NCBI RefSeq assembly: GCF_943181405.1
Contig: NZ_CALPBY010000009.1
Span: 62,001 to 126,000, forward strand
Direction of reading: 5' to 3'
Length of the DNA stretch: 64,000 nt
Origin: Cellulosimicrobium sp. Marseille-Q4280
GTDB lineage: Bacteria; Actinomycetota; Actinomycetes; Actinomycetales; Cellulomonadaceae
In this document: piece after piece, positions 49,018-56,649 of the stretch
Layout of the letters: every line of letters begins with the position of its first letter
How positions within the stretch are numbered: position 1 is the stretch's first letter
Position numbers and translations under genes: made by a program
Notes under the pieces: model-generated
What the model was told of the DNA's origin: nothing
What the model saw: only the letters and a program-made list of their open reading frames with translations
Databases searched by the model: none

Positions 49018-49701
49018 ATGCGAGCACGGGCATCGAGCCAGAACGTGGAACGCATCGTGGACACCATCCGGTACTTCAAGGACCACTCGAAGCAGACCCT
49101 GCGCGAACTGCTGGACGACGGCTCCGACCAGACGCTGCAGCAGGTCCAGCACCAGGTCGCCGTGCGGGCCGGCTTCGCCTCCTGGTCAGCCCTGCGCACC
49201 GCCGACGAGCACGAACGACGCCTCGCCGTGGCCATGCTCGAGCACCCGCGGCTCAACTTCTCCGGCCTGGGCATGGCGTTCTTCGGGAACACCCCGCGCG
49301 AGCAGCGGATGCAGGAGTTCAGGGCCTCACGCCAGTCGCTGCGATCCGCCGCCGGACGCGTCGAGGAGCTGCGCCACTGGCTCCTGCAGACCTTCGAGCC
49401 GCGCCAGACCGTCTACGACGGCGCCGGCAGCTACGGGCTCAAGCACATCGCCGAGGAGGTGCTGCGCGAGCAGATGGGCGGCTACGTCTCCAACGGCGAG
49501 CTCATCGCCGCGGCCCTGATCGCGGGCTACGTGCACGAGCAGCGGCCCGGCGACGAGCCCAACGTCTGGTTCGGGATGCGGGCCGCCGGGGTGAAGGCGG
49601 CTCGCGCGGCCGCGGACGTCGCCCTCAAGGAGCGCAGCAGGCTCGGACCGCCCACCTGGCCGGACGCTCAGGGGCGGCCCGGGGAGCCGTCCGCCAGCTG
49701 A
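49018..49701 (+). CDS. hypothetical protein with HQVAxxAGFxSWxAL-type motif
   Basis: 227 residues, helical. Near 38-55 QHQVAVRAGFASWSALRTA matches the short A-x-x-x-G-F-x-S-W motif found in many bacterial proteins of unknown role. Only plus-strand gene between 17 and 60 kb, and without the core. Start uncertain: ATG at 49018 or a GTG about 40 bases later. Its 3' end overlaps the convergent 49668 gene by 34 bases. Confidence 0.65.
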   Translation: MRARASSQNVERIVDTIRYFKDHSKQTLRELLDDGSDQTLQQVQHQVAVRAGFASWSALRTADEHERRLAVAMLEHPRLNFSGLGMAFFGNTPREQRMQEFRASRQSLRSAAGRVEELRHWLLQTFEPRQTVYDGAGSYGLKHIAEEVLREQMGGYVSNGELIAAALIAGYVHEQRPGDEPNVWFGMRAAGVKAARAAADVALKERSRLGPPTWPDAQGRPGEPSAS

Positions 49702-49877
49702 GTGGCGCTGCCTCGCAGCCGGGCGAGCTCCGCGCGCAGGTTCGCCTCGTCGGCGTCCAGCGCGGCCAGTGCCCGGCGCGAGGGCAGCATCGAGCGCACC
49801 CGGGCGATGTAGCGCAGCTCGACAGCGATCCGCTCCTCGTCGTCAAGGCCCGGCGCCGGGGCGTCCGCGGCGGTCAT
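49668..49877 (-). CDS. small helical protein
   Basis: 69 residues, charged helices (DDEERIAVELRYIARVRSML, ALDADEANLRAELARL) suggest a coiled coil. TGATG junction with upstream gene. Unknown. Confidence 0.65.
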   Translation of the reverse strand: MTAADAPAPGLDDEERIAVELRYIARVRSMLPSRRALAALDADEANLRAELARLRGSATQLADGSPGRP

Positions 49878-50317
49878 CACCGCGGGGGCTTCGGTGCCGG
49901 GGCGCCCGCGGCCTCCTCGGCGACCAGCAGGTCGACCGCCGCGGCGTACCCCTTGGCGAACCGCGACCAGGGCTGGGCGTTCGCCAGCCACCCGGACACC
50001 GTGGCGAGGCTGTCGTTCGGGCCGGCGATCATGGTGCCGCGCCCGCAGTTCAGCCGGATGTTGCCCTGCTCGTCGCGCGCGGCGACGTAGTACCCCGGGT
50101 CCGGGTCGGTCAGCTCGGCGTCGCGGACGACGGCGCGCGCATCGGCCGCGGCACGCGCCAGGGCGTCCAGGCCGCCGGAGGACAGGTGGGCCTCGACCAC
50201 CGACCCGCCGACCTCCACGAGCAGCACGCCGGTGGCGCCCGGGCCGACCCCGCGGGTGGACACGGTGAGCACCTGGTCGTGCGCGGCCTCGTCGCGGATG
50301 ACGACCGGCTCGCCCAT
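49877..50317 (-). CDS. hypothetical protein
   Basis: 146 residues, strand-rich first part (ATGVLLVEVGGSVVEAHL), then YYVAARDEQGNIRL and a helix. Unknown. TGATG junction. Confidence 0.7.
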   Translation of the reverse strand: MGEPVVIRDEAAHDQVLTVSTRGVGPGATGVLLVEVGGSVVEAHLSSGGLDALARAAADARAVVRDAELTDPDPGYYVAARDEQGNIRLNCGRGTMIAGPNDSLATVSGWLANAQPWSRFAKGYAAAVDLLVAEEAAGAPAPKPPR

Positions 50318-51225
50318 CAGGACGCGCCGCCCTTGCGGTCGACGGTGCGGCGCCAGCGGGCGGTGACGTCCGTGAGCGTCTCGCCGGGGTTGGCGAGCAC
50401 CAGCGTGCCGGCGAGGTTCCCGATCGCGTACGTGCCGATCGCCGCGGCGTGCCGGGCGACCCGGTCGAAGTACGCGTCGGCGTGGGACACCTGGAAGGTG
50501 CCGGGCACGGTGCGCACCGCGCGCAGCAGGTCACGGACCCGGCCGGCGGGGACGTCCACGCCGTCGAGCGCCGGTGCGACCTGGGCGGCGACCTCGTTCG
50601 TGGCGAACACCTCGCCGGTCACCAGCCACACCAGCAGCCGGGCGATCGCGTTGCCGTCCAGCTCCAGGTACAGGGCGTTGCCGCTGTTCAGGTGCACCTG
50701 GGCGGTCGCGCCGCCGTCGGGGCGCAGCTGCAGCACGAACTTGTCGGCCTCGCCGCGCGCCGGAGCGGTGATCGTGTCGAACCCGTGCAGCAGGCCCTGA
50801 CGCAGCGTCGCCATCGGCGCGGTGCCCAGGGAGAAGCCCAGCTCGTCGTCCTCGAGCTCGTAGTCCTGGGGCCGGTCGACGCTCACCAGGGCGCGCACCT
50901 GCCCGCCGCGCGAGTGCAGCGACAGGCCGTGGCCCGACCCGGACCGCGACGTCACGTGCAGCTCGGGGCGCCGAACACCCAGCGCGGCGCGGGCCCGGCC
51001 GGCGGCGTCGCCCATGCGGTTGGCCGGTCCGGCCGCCATCATCGCCGCGGCCTGCTGGGCGGGGGTGGGGGCGTCGGTCAGCAGGCCGTGGCGGCGAAGC
51101 ACGCGCGCCAGGTGCGCCACATCGACGTCGACGGTCATGTTCAGGCGGCTCTCGTCGACGCTCAGAAGCCCCTCGGCTCGCAGCGCGGCGGTCAGCCGGG
51201 CGGTGTCACTCATGTCGGTGCTCAT
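50317..51225 (-). CDS. hypothetical protein
   Basis: 302 residues, soluble. Helical start, then strand-rich core (GQVRALVSVDRPQDYELEDDELGFSL, ATAQVHLNSGNALYLELDG). Start uncertain between the ATGs at 51225 and 51213. First gene of a three-gene unit behind a perfect palindrome leader. Unknown. Confidence 0.65.
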   Translation of the reverse strand: MSTDMSDTARLTAALRAEGLLSVDESRLNMTVDVDVAHLARVLRRHGLLTDAPTPAQQAAAMMAAGPANRMGDAAGRARAALGVRRPELHVTSRSGSGHGLSLHSRGGQVRALVSVDRPQDYELEDDELGFSLGTAPMATLRQGLLHGFDTITAPARGEADKFVLQLRPDGGATAQVHLNSGNALYLELDGNAIARLLVWLVTGEVFATNEVAAQVAPALDGVDVPAGRVRDLLRAVRTVPGTFQVSHADAYFDRVARHAAAIGTYAIGNLAGTLVLANPGETLTDVTARWRRTVDRKGGAS

Positions 51226-51274
51226 CCCTTCTCGCACCGGGCGCGCGCCCGGTCCCTGACGTACCTATGTGCGG
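51226..51274 (-). promoter_or_regulatory. CCGCACATA core with perfect palindrome leader
   Basis: Core at 51266-51274 (flank CTCCGCACATA). The 40-base leader contains ACCGGGCGCGCGCCCGGT (51236-51253), self-complementary over 18 bases, then GAGAAGGG just before the ATG at 51225. Confidence 0.7.
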
Positions 51275-51288
51275 AGCAGCCCGACCCG

Positions 51289-51762
51289 TCAGACCAGGTC
51301 GCCCGGCGCGACGGCATGCCACGGCACGCGCCCGTACGTCCAGAAGTCGCGCACGGCGCCGTCCACGGTGGCGACGCCCTCGGCCAGCTCACCGGAACCG
51401 TAGTCGTCGGCGACGAAGTACCCGTGCTCGCCGTCCGGGTCGATCAGCAGGCTCAGCTGAACGTCGTCCACGATCGACTCGATCAGCACGCCCGCGCCGT
51501 CGGCGGCCGCGGTGACCGCGAACGTGGTCAGGTCCAGGTGCCAGGACCAGTGCGCGGCGTCCAGCAGCCGGCGCGCCACGTCCAGTGCGCGCGGGTCCGG
51601 CGCCGGGGCACCGCGCCCGTCCCAGTTCTCACCCAGCGCGTCGGCCCGGGCGAGCGCGGCCTGCACCCGCTCGACCTGAGGGTCGGTGTCCGGGCGCCGG
51701 CGGTCCCGGCGTGCGAAGGCGGCGCGCAGCCTCCCGGTCAGCGTGGTGCGGGCAGCAGGCAT
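51289..51762 (-). CDS. hypothetical protein, NWDGxGAxxP family
   Basis: 157 residues. ENWDGRGAPAPDPRALDVARRLL near 44-66 matches a widespread family of small bacterial proteins of unknown role; a beta sheet follows (GVLIESIVDDVQLSLLIDPDGEHGYF). Shine-Dalgarno site GAGGAGCTCC. Second gene of its unit. Confidence 0.75.
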   Translation of the reverse strand: MPAARTTLTGRLRAAFARRDRRRPDTDPQVERVQAALARADALGENWDGRGAPAPDPRALDVARRLLDAAHWSWHLDLTTFAVTAAADGAGVLIESIVDDVQLSLLIDPDGEHGYFVADDYGSGELAEGVATVDGAVRDFWTYGRVPWHAVAPGDLV

Positions 51763-51776
51763 GGAGCTCCTCGAGG

Positions 51777-52136
51777 TCAGGTAGACGCGATGCGGGCGGT
51801 GCGCCCGTCCGTCGCGGCGAGCACCGCGCGGACCATGTCCGGGGCGCGGGCGCTGAGGTCCTCGACGTCGTCGAAGGACTCCAGCAGGTCGTTCAGGGCG
51901 GCGGTCGCCGCGACCTCGTGGTTCACCTCGACGCCCGGGTGGACGTACGTGAACGCGGGGTCGTCGACCACGACCGGGGCGCCGTAGCTGCCGTCGGCCT
52001 TGAGCGCCCGCCACACCGCCGAGATCAGGGTCCCGTTGGTGCCGAGCTCGAACAGCTCCAGCAGGCCCCGGGCCGGCAGGGTCGGCGCGACGTACGGGTT
52101 GCTCGTGGCGAGCAGGGTCACAGCGATCTGCTGCAT
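51777..52136 (-). CDS. hypothetical protein
   Basis: 119 residues. Strand-rich (AVTLLATSNPYVAPTLP) then helical (VEVNHEVAATAALNDLLESFDDVEDL). AAGGAG upstream. First gene of a two-gene unit. Unknown. Confidence 0.7.
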   Translation of the reverse strand: MQQIAVTLLATSNPYVAPTLPARGLLELFELGTNGTLISAVWRALKADGSYGAPVVVDDPAFTYVHPGVEVNHEVAATAALNDLLESFDDVEDLSARAPDMVRAVLAATDGRTARIAST

Positions 52137-52180
52137 GGGGGCTCCTTCGGTTCTGGGGGGTGCACCAGGTGTATGTGCGG
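52137..52180 (-). promoter_or_regulatory. CCGCACATA core with short leader
   Basis: Core at 52172-52180; 35-base leader with a weak CTGG/CCAG hairpin and AAGGAG before the ATG at 52136. Confidence 0.7.
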
Positions 52181-52194
52181 CGAGCCCGAGCACG

Positions 52195-52740
52195 TCAGGT
52201 GCGGTCGACCCCCGGCAGCAGCGCGACGGTCTCGGTGATCAGCAGCGACACCTCGCTGATCGCCTCGTTCCAGCCCTCGGGGCGTGCGCCGTCACGGTCG
52301 GACAGCGCGGCCACCTGGGCCAGCAGGGTCCGCAGGTCACGGTGGACGCGGACCAGGTCGGGCTCGCCCGGATCGGCCAGCACCGCTCTGGCGACCGCGG
52401 CCTGGTGGGCCTCGTGGTGCAGCGATCCGCGGTGTCCGCCGGGGCAGGCCAGCTTCGAGGCGGCGAGCATGCCGGCGAAGTAGGTGTCGGGCCGGTCGCT
52501 GGCGCCGTTGGTGACGTCGTGGCGGCTGGTGTGCATCAGCTCGGCGAGGCGTTCGGCCTCGGCGATGCGCACGTCGTCGAAGGCGGCCGCCATGACCGGG
52601 GCGAGCGCGGCGCGCAGCGCGGTACCGCCGACGCGCACCTGCATCGGGGCTCCGGCGACAGGCTCGTCGGGGGTGATGGTCAGGACCAGGCCGTCGTCGG
52701 TGAGGTCCAGGTCGACGGCGGCGAGGGTCGGTTCGCTCAT
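52195..52740 (-). CDS. hypothetical protein
   Basis: 181 residues. N-terminal beta part (VDLDLTDDGLVLTITPDEP), then helices with HTSRHDVTNG and CPGGHRGSLHHEAH. Soluble. Unknown. Last gene of its unit. Confidence 0.7.
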   Translation of the reverse strand: MSEPTLAAVDLDLTDDGLVLTITPDEPVAGAPMQVRVGGTALRAALAPVMAAAFDDVRIAEAERLAELMHTSRHDVTNGASDRPDTYFAGMLAASKLACPGGHRGSLHHEAHQAAVARAVLADPGEPDLVRVHRDLRTLLAQVAALSDRDGARPEGWNEAISEVSLLITETVALLPGVDRT

Positions 52741-52778
52741 GAGGTGGTGGTGCTCCTGGTGGGTGGCCGGGGTCGCGG

Positions 52779-53087
52779 TCAGGCGACGCTGGCGAACTGG
52801 GCCTCGAACCACGCCTCCTCGAAGGCGGCGAGGGTCGGGCGTGGGCGGGCGGCCCAGAACTCCAGGAGCTCGGGGGAGGCGTACCGGGCCGCAGTCGTGC
52901 GGTTGGCGCCGAACAGCCGGTCGATGCTGACGCCGGCGGCCTTGCCCTCGGGCGAGAGCAGCGAACCTCGGCACGCCTGCTCGGCGGCGTCGATGTGGCT
53001 GCGCAGCGCCAGGTCGAACTCCTCGCGCATCTCCTGCCACTGGGCGGCTGCCTGGGCGAAGATCGGCGAGCTGTACGAGCGGGTCAT
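52779..53087 (-). CDS. small helical protein
   Basis: 102 residues, helical, with two Trp-containing stretches (AQWQEMREEFD, LLEFWAARP). ATGA overlap. Unknown. Confidence 0.65.
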   Translation of the reverse strand: MTRSYSSPIFAQAAAQWQEMREEFDLALRSHIDAAEQACRGSLLSPEGKAAGVSIDRLFGANRTTAARYASPELLEFWAARPRPTLAAFEEAWFEAQFASVA

Positions 53088-53302
53088 GACGTCTCCGGGG
53101 TGGGTGTCGCATCGGCCGGCTGGGCGCCGGCAAGGACGGCCTCGAACCGTGCGCGCGGGATGCGCCGGTCGTGGGTGCACACGCACACCCACCCGGTACC
53201 GGCCGGGCGGCAGGAGTCGCAGTCGCGCACGCTGCACCATCCGCAGGTGGTGCGGGTGGCCGACGCGGCGGGCGCGGGCGCGTCCGAGGTCTTGGTGCTC
53301 AT
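53084..53302 (-). CDS. Cys-rich small protein
   Basis: 72 residues. CGWCSVRDCDSC and CVCTH near 20-45 can bind one or two zinc ions. First gene of the unit, ATG eight bases from the core. Confidence 0.7.
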   Translation of the reverse strand: MSTKTSDAPAPAASATRTTCGWCSVRDCDSCRPAGTGWVCVCTHDRRIPRARFEAVLAGAQPADATPTPETS

Positions 53303-53310
53303 GGTCTACG

Positions 53311-53319
53311 GATGTGCGG
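53311..53319 (-). promoter_or_regulatory. CCGCACATC core, leaderless class
   Basis: Flank ATGCCGCACATC; spacer CGTAGACC to the ATG at 53302. Confidence 0.75.
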
Positions 53320-53325
53320 CATCGG

Positions 53326-53700
53326 CTACGCGAGCTCGATGCTCACGTAGCGGTCCAGGTGGACGGGCACCTTGCGGGCCAGGTGGACCGCACGCCCGGG
53401 CGGGGCGACGATCACGAACCGCGCCTCGCCGCGCAGGTTGTCTTGCAGGCGGCGCACCTCGACGGCCGTGTCGGCGATCGCCGCGCGCAGGGCCGCCTCG
53501 ACGTGCCACGGGTGGCGCACCGCCAGACGCGCCTGCTCGGGCACGTGGGACACCTCGGGCCAGCCGCAGCACGCGCACAGCGCGACGGTGCCCGGCTTGG
53601 CGTCACCGTCGCGGTAGACCTCGCACGGCTGACCTTCCGGGATCGAGCACAGGCACGTCTGGCTGCGGCAGGCCGAGCTCCAGGTCGCCTGGTCCTTCAT
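53326..53700 (-). CDS. Cys-rich hypothetical protein
   Basis: 124 residues. CLCSIPEGQPC and CACCGW (near 17-45) suggest a metal site; the C-terminal half is helical then strand-rich. ATGA overlap. Unknown. Confidence 0.7.
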   Translation of the reverse strand: MKDQATWSSACRSQTCLCSIPEGQPCEVYRDGDAKPGTVALCACCGWPEVSHVPEQARLAVRHPWHVEAALRAAIADTAVEVRRLQDNLRGEARFVIVAPPGRAVHLARKVPVHLDRYVSIELA

Positions 53701-54410
53701 CGCCACGGGCTCGTCCCCTCGCGCAGGTGCCCCATCAGGGCGGTCGCGGACTCCAGGTCCGCCCAGCCGGTCGCGTCCAGGTCGCCCTCGGACCAGTCCG
53801 GCGGGACGTCGGGGCCCGGGCACCAGGTGGAGGCGAGCACCTGGTGCACGACGAGCTCGCCGTGCCGGTCGCCGGTGCGGGTGACCAGGGCCCGGTACCG
53901 CGAGGCCATCGCCAGGGCAGTGTCGATGCTCGAGTGCACGGACAGCGGCTCGAGGATCCGTTCACGCACCGCGCCGCGGTAGCCGGTGGCCCGCTCGGAC
54001 AGCAGGTACAGCACGCCCGGGGCGCGCTCGGTCGAGGCAAGCACGGACGCCAGCGACGGTTGCGGGTCGGGCACGACGAGCGCGGGGTGGACCGCCAGGG
54101 CGGCGCGGACCTGGTCGATCAGGGCGACCGGCCAGCGCTCGGCTCCGGTGGTGGCCGGCAGCATCCCGGTCGTCGCGCCGAGCGGGCCGAAGTAGGACCC
54201 GGCGACCAGGACGGCGTCCGAGCGCATCCCGCGCACCGGAACCTGCTCAGGGTCGACCTGCACCAGGTGCAGCTGGTCGTCGCGGGTGTCCCCGGCGCGC
54301 CAGGCGGCCTCGGCCGCGGCGACGTCGACGTGGACCGCCTCGGCGACCAGGGCCACGGGCACGTCCGGGTGGCGGCGGCTGTGCAGGAACGCGGTGGTGC
54401 GGCCCTTCAT
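53697..54410 (-). CDS. hypothetical protein
   Basis: 237 residues, soluble alpha/beta. LVQVDPEQVPVRGM and HPALVVPDPQPSL in the middle; Trp/Asp-rich end. ATGA overlap with the kinase gene, so possibly functionally linked. Unknown. Confidence 0.7.
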   Translation of the reverse strand: MKGRTTAFLHSRRHPDVPVALVAEAVHVDVAAAEAAWRAGDTRDDQLHLVQVDPEQVPVRGMRSDAVLVAGSYFGPLGATTGMLPATTGAERWPVALIDQVRAALAVHPALVVPDPQPSLASVLASTERAPGVLYLLSERATGYRGAVRERILEPLSVHSSIDTALAMASRYRALVTRTGDRHGELVVHQVLASTWCPGPDVPPDWSEGDLDATGWADLESATALMGHLREGTSPWR

Positions 54411-54997
54411 CGGCTCACCGCCGTCACGGTGGCGATCGCCTCCAGCGCCGCGCCCTGCAGGTCGGCGACCGTGGAGTCGTTGGTCAGCACGGCGTCGAAC
54501 CCGTCGTAGCCGTCCAGCGCGACCTCGGACTCGTGGGTGTCGGTCGAGACGATCGAGGGGCGGTTGACGCGGATCAGGATGCCGCCGGCGGCGCGGATCG
54601 CGGCGACCTCGTTGGGGAAGCGCACGTCGGTGATGACGACGGGCCCGTCGACCTCGGCGGCCTTGGCCATGCCGGTGGTGACCCAGATGCTCGGGCCCAG
54701 GACCTTGCGGGCGGCCTCGGTCGCCAGGCGCTGCAGCAGGCGGCGCACCTCGGGCTGGGCCTTGGCCTGCTCCCAGCCGAGGGTGTCGACGAGCTCGGCG
54801 ACGCGCATCGGGTTTCCGCGCAGGGTGCGCCACGCCCAGCGCAGGCTCCACAGCATGGGGTTGGTCTCGTACAGGACTTCGCGCACGGCGTCGGCGAACG
54901 CGACGCGGGTGTATCCGTGCTCGGAGGTCAGCAGCTCGGCGATGGAGTCCTTGCCGGCGCGCTTCTTGCCGGACACGCCGACGATGAGGGTGCTCAT
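54407..54997 (-). CDS. deoxynucleoside monophosphate kinase-like protein
   Basis: 196 residues. P-loop GVSGKKRAGKDS near 7-18; the late motif ITDVRFPNEVAAIRAAGG is typical of phage dNMP kinases (nucleotide specificity region). It would phosphorylate dNMPs to dNDPs, complementing the HD phosphohydrolase. The ATG at 54997 is eight bases from a core. The frame also continues upstream without a stop to a GTG at 55192 that has its own core, giving a possible 261-residue form. Confidence 0.85.
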   Translation of the reverse strand: MSTLIVGVSGKKRAGKDSIAELLTSEHGYTRVAFADAVREVLYETNPMLWSLRWAWRTLRGNPMRVAELVDTLGWEQAKAQPEVRRLLQRLATEAARKVLGPSIWVTTGMAKAAEVDGPVVITDVRFPNEVAAIRAAGGILIRVNRPSIVSTDTHESEVALDGYDGFDAVLTNDSTVADLQGAALEAIATVTAVSR

Positions 54998-55192
54998 GGC
55001 GAGCAGATGTGCGGCAGCAGGCACGCGCGGGGAGTCGGTGTACGTCCCGTACGCCGGGGCGTAGGTCCGCGTGAACCGCGACCCGTCGAGGCAGGTGACC
55101 TCGAGGTCGACGGGCGCGCCGCCGTGGTACGCACGACGCGCCGCGTCGACCATCGCGTCGGCGGTCTCGGGGGTCCAGGTGGGGGCGCTCAC
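54998..55192 (-). CDS. N-terminal extension continuous with the kinase frame
   Basis: Begins at a GTG at 55192, eight bases from its own core, and runs 65 codons in frame into the ATG of the kinase with no stop. Residues include ADAMVDAARRAYHGGAP and LEVTCLDGSRF. It can only be made as a fusion with the kinase, so the locus may produce two nested proteins (261 and 196 residues) from two promoters. Confidence 0.55.
55006..55014 (-). promoter_or_regulatory. CCGCACATC core inside an open frame
   Basis: Spacer TGCTCGCC to the ATG at 54997; lies within the continuous coding frame from 55192, where it encodes AAHLLA. Confidence 0.7.
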
Positions 55193-55200
55193 CCCCGGTG

Positions 55201-55209
55201 GATGTGCGG
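55201..55209 (-). promoter_or_regulatory. CCGCACATC core, leaderless class
   Basis: Spacer CACCGGGG to the GTG at 55192. Last core before a 7-kb stretch without any. Confidence 0.7.
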
Positions 55210-55218
55210 CGGGTGCGC

Positions 55219-56001
55219 CTACGCGTCGACGAGGTCCTCGCGCAGCTCGGCCAGGCGCCTGCGGCCGGTCGCCTCGGAGGTGCCGAACCGCGCAGCGAAC
55301 GCCGCTCCGGTCGGCTTGACGCCCGCGGCCAGCTGCTCGTCGTACCAGGCGCGCATGTCCTGCATGCTCGCCGACGTCGTCCGCTCACCGGCCGGGCGCG
55401 CGGTGGCGGGCTTGCGGGTGCGCGCCTTGGTCGTCGCGGCGGGCGCCGGCTCCGGCACCTCAGTGAGCGCCGGGGCAGACGCCTGCGCGGGCTGCGCGTG
55501 CTGAGCGGGTCGGCGGCGCGGCCACGGGAAGGTGAGCGCGCCGGCGGCCGGGCTGGTGCGGTCCAGCAGCAGGGCGCTCAGGTGCGTGGAGGCCACGAGC
55601 GCGATCGGCGGGACGGTGGCCACGGCGATCGCCACGACGTCGGGCACCTCGGTCTCGGTGAGCACCGCGTGCACGGCGTTGGCGGCCACCGACACCACGA
55701 CCCCGCCGATCAGCAGCGCCCACGGGTAGGCGCTCAGCGCGCGGGCGTGACCGCGCAGCGCGAACACCGCGACCGTCGCCACGATGATCACGCCGTCGAC
55801 GATGAGCGGCCAGACCCACACCTGCTGCTGCGGGACACCTGCGCGCCCGGCCAGGTCCGCGAGCGCGTAGAACGACAGCCAGAACGCGCCGGCGGCGATC
55901 GCCGCGGTGCCGATCAGCGCGCCGGTGAGCGCCGTGCGCGCGACCGGCTGGGCGCTGCGTGTGCGCGTCGAGGACGAGGCGTTGCGCGCGGGCCTGCTCA
56001 T
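55219..56001 (-). CDS. DUF2637 membrane protein (SpdA-like)
   Basis: 260 residues. Four hydrophobic segments (about 24-48, 58-80, 90-112 and 122-145), then a linker with KARTRKPATARPAGERT and a helix-turn-helix-like end (GAAFAARFGTSEATGRRRLAELR). DUF2637 proteins include Streptomyces plasmid spread proteins and are typical of actinobacterial mobile elements. The C-terminal HTH-like part may bind DNA. ATGA overlap with the small upstream gene. Confidence 0.8.
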   Translation of the reverse strand: MSRPARNASSSTRTRSAQPVARTALTGALIGTAAIAAGAFWLSFYALADLAGRAGVPQQQVWVWPLIVDGVIIVATVAVFALRGHARALSAYPWALLIGGVVVSVAANAVHAVLTETEVPDVVAIAVATVPPIALVASTHLSALLLDRTSPAAGALTFPWPRRRPAQHAQPAQASAPALTEVPEPAPAATTKARTRKPATARPAGERTTSASMQDMRAWYDEQLAAGVKPTGAAFAARFGTSEATGRRRLAELREDLVDA

Positions 56002-56288
56002 GCTGCGTATCCCTCGAGCATCGCCGCGCGCAGGCTGATCGAGATCGCCGCCTGGTCGATCAGGTGCTCGGGCGCGGCGATCACGCCGGCGCGCACGGCG
56101 GCATGAAGCTCCTGCTGCACGGCGATCACCGCGAGCGGGGTGAGCAGGCTGTCGCCCAGCATCGTCACGATCAGGATCAGCTCGCGCTCGAGCATCAGGT
56201 CACCCTCGACGGTGTCCGGGTCGACCTTGAGCGCGTTGGCTGCGCGCTCCCACACGTGGCGAGCGTGCAGCGGCGGGGTAGTGGTCAC
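55998..56288 (-). CDS. small hypothetical protein upstream of DUF2637 gene
   Basis: 96 residues, helical (ERAANALKVDPDTVEGDLMLE, AVRAGVIAAPEHLIDQAAISI). GTG at 56288 with AGAGGACC upstream. Driven by a host-type promoter rather than the core. Unknown. Confidence 0.65.
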   Translation of the reverse strand: MTTTPPLHARHVWERAANALKVDPDTVEGDLMLERELILIVTMLGDSLLTPLAVIAVQQELHAAVRAGVIAAPEHLIDQAAISISLRAAMLEGYAA

Positions 56289-56306
56289 GGAGGTCCTCTC
56301 GGTCGC

Positions 56307-56324
56307 GGTCAGCGCGCGCTGACC
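56307..56324. promoter_or_regulatory. perfect 18-bp palindrome (operator candidate)
   Basis: GGTCAGCGCGCGCTGACC, a complete palindrome between the TACGGT element and the GTG start of the DUF2637 operon. Candidate binding site for a dimeric repressor, or a leader hairpin. Confidence 0.55.
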
Positions 56325-56331
56325 TGCGATC

Positions 56332-56340
56332 ACACCGTAG
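56332..56340 (-). promoter_or_regulatory. host-type -10 candidate (TACGGT)
   Basis: TACGGT fits TANNNT just upstream of the palindrome; no convincing -35 at normal spacing. Drives the DUF2637 operon if real. Confidence 0.4.
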
Positions 56341-56364
56341 GGACCGCCTCCAACACCCCGCCGC

Positions 56365-56649
56365 TCAGTGCGCGCGGTGAGCGCTCACGACCTCGTTCAC
56401 GATGCGCACCACGTCGTCGGCGGTGCGCGCCTGACCGGCGTCGAGCCGCTGGTCGATCTCGTCGATCTCGCGCAGCACGGCCACGGGGTCCTGCTCGCCG
56501 GTGAGCTCGTGCACGAGAGCGATCAGCCGCTCCTCGCGCACGCGCTCCCAGACGCTGACGTCCGCGTGCGGGACACCGGACTCCAGCACGCACTGGACGG
56601 CGATCACGTCGCTGGCCACGCGAGCGCTCATGGGCTGGACGGTCATCAT
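56365..56649 (-). CDS. small hypothetical protein
   Basis: 94 residues, helical (LREIDEIDQRLDAGQARTADDVVRI). Double ATG with ATGA overlap on the sigma-like gene, so probably co-translated; could be an anti-sigma or partner, but no motif shows this. Confidence 0.6.
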   Translation of the reverse strand: MMTVQPMSARVASDVIAVQCVLESGVPHADVSVWERVREERLIALVHELTGEQDPVAVLREIDEIDQRLDAGQARTADDVVRIVNEVVSAHRAH

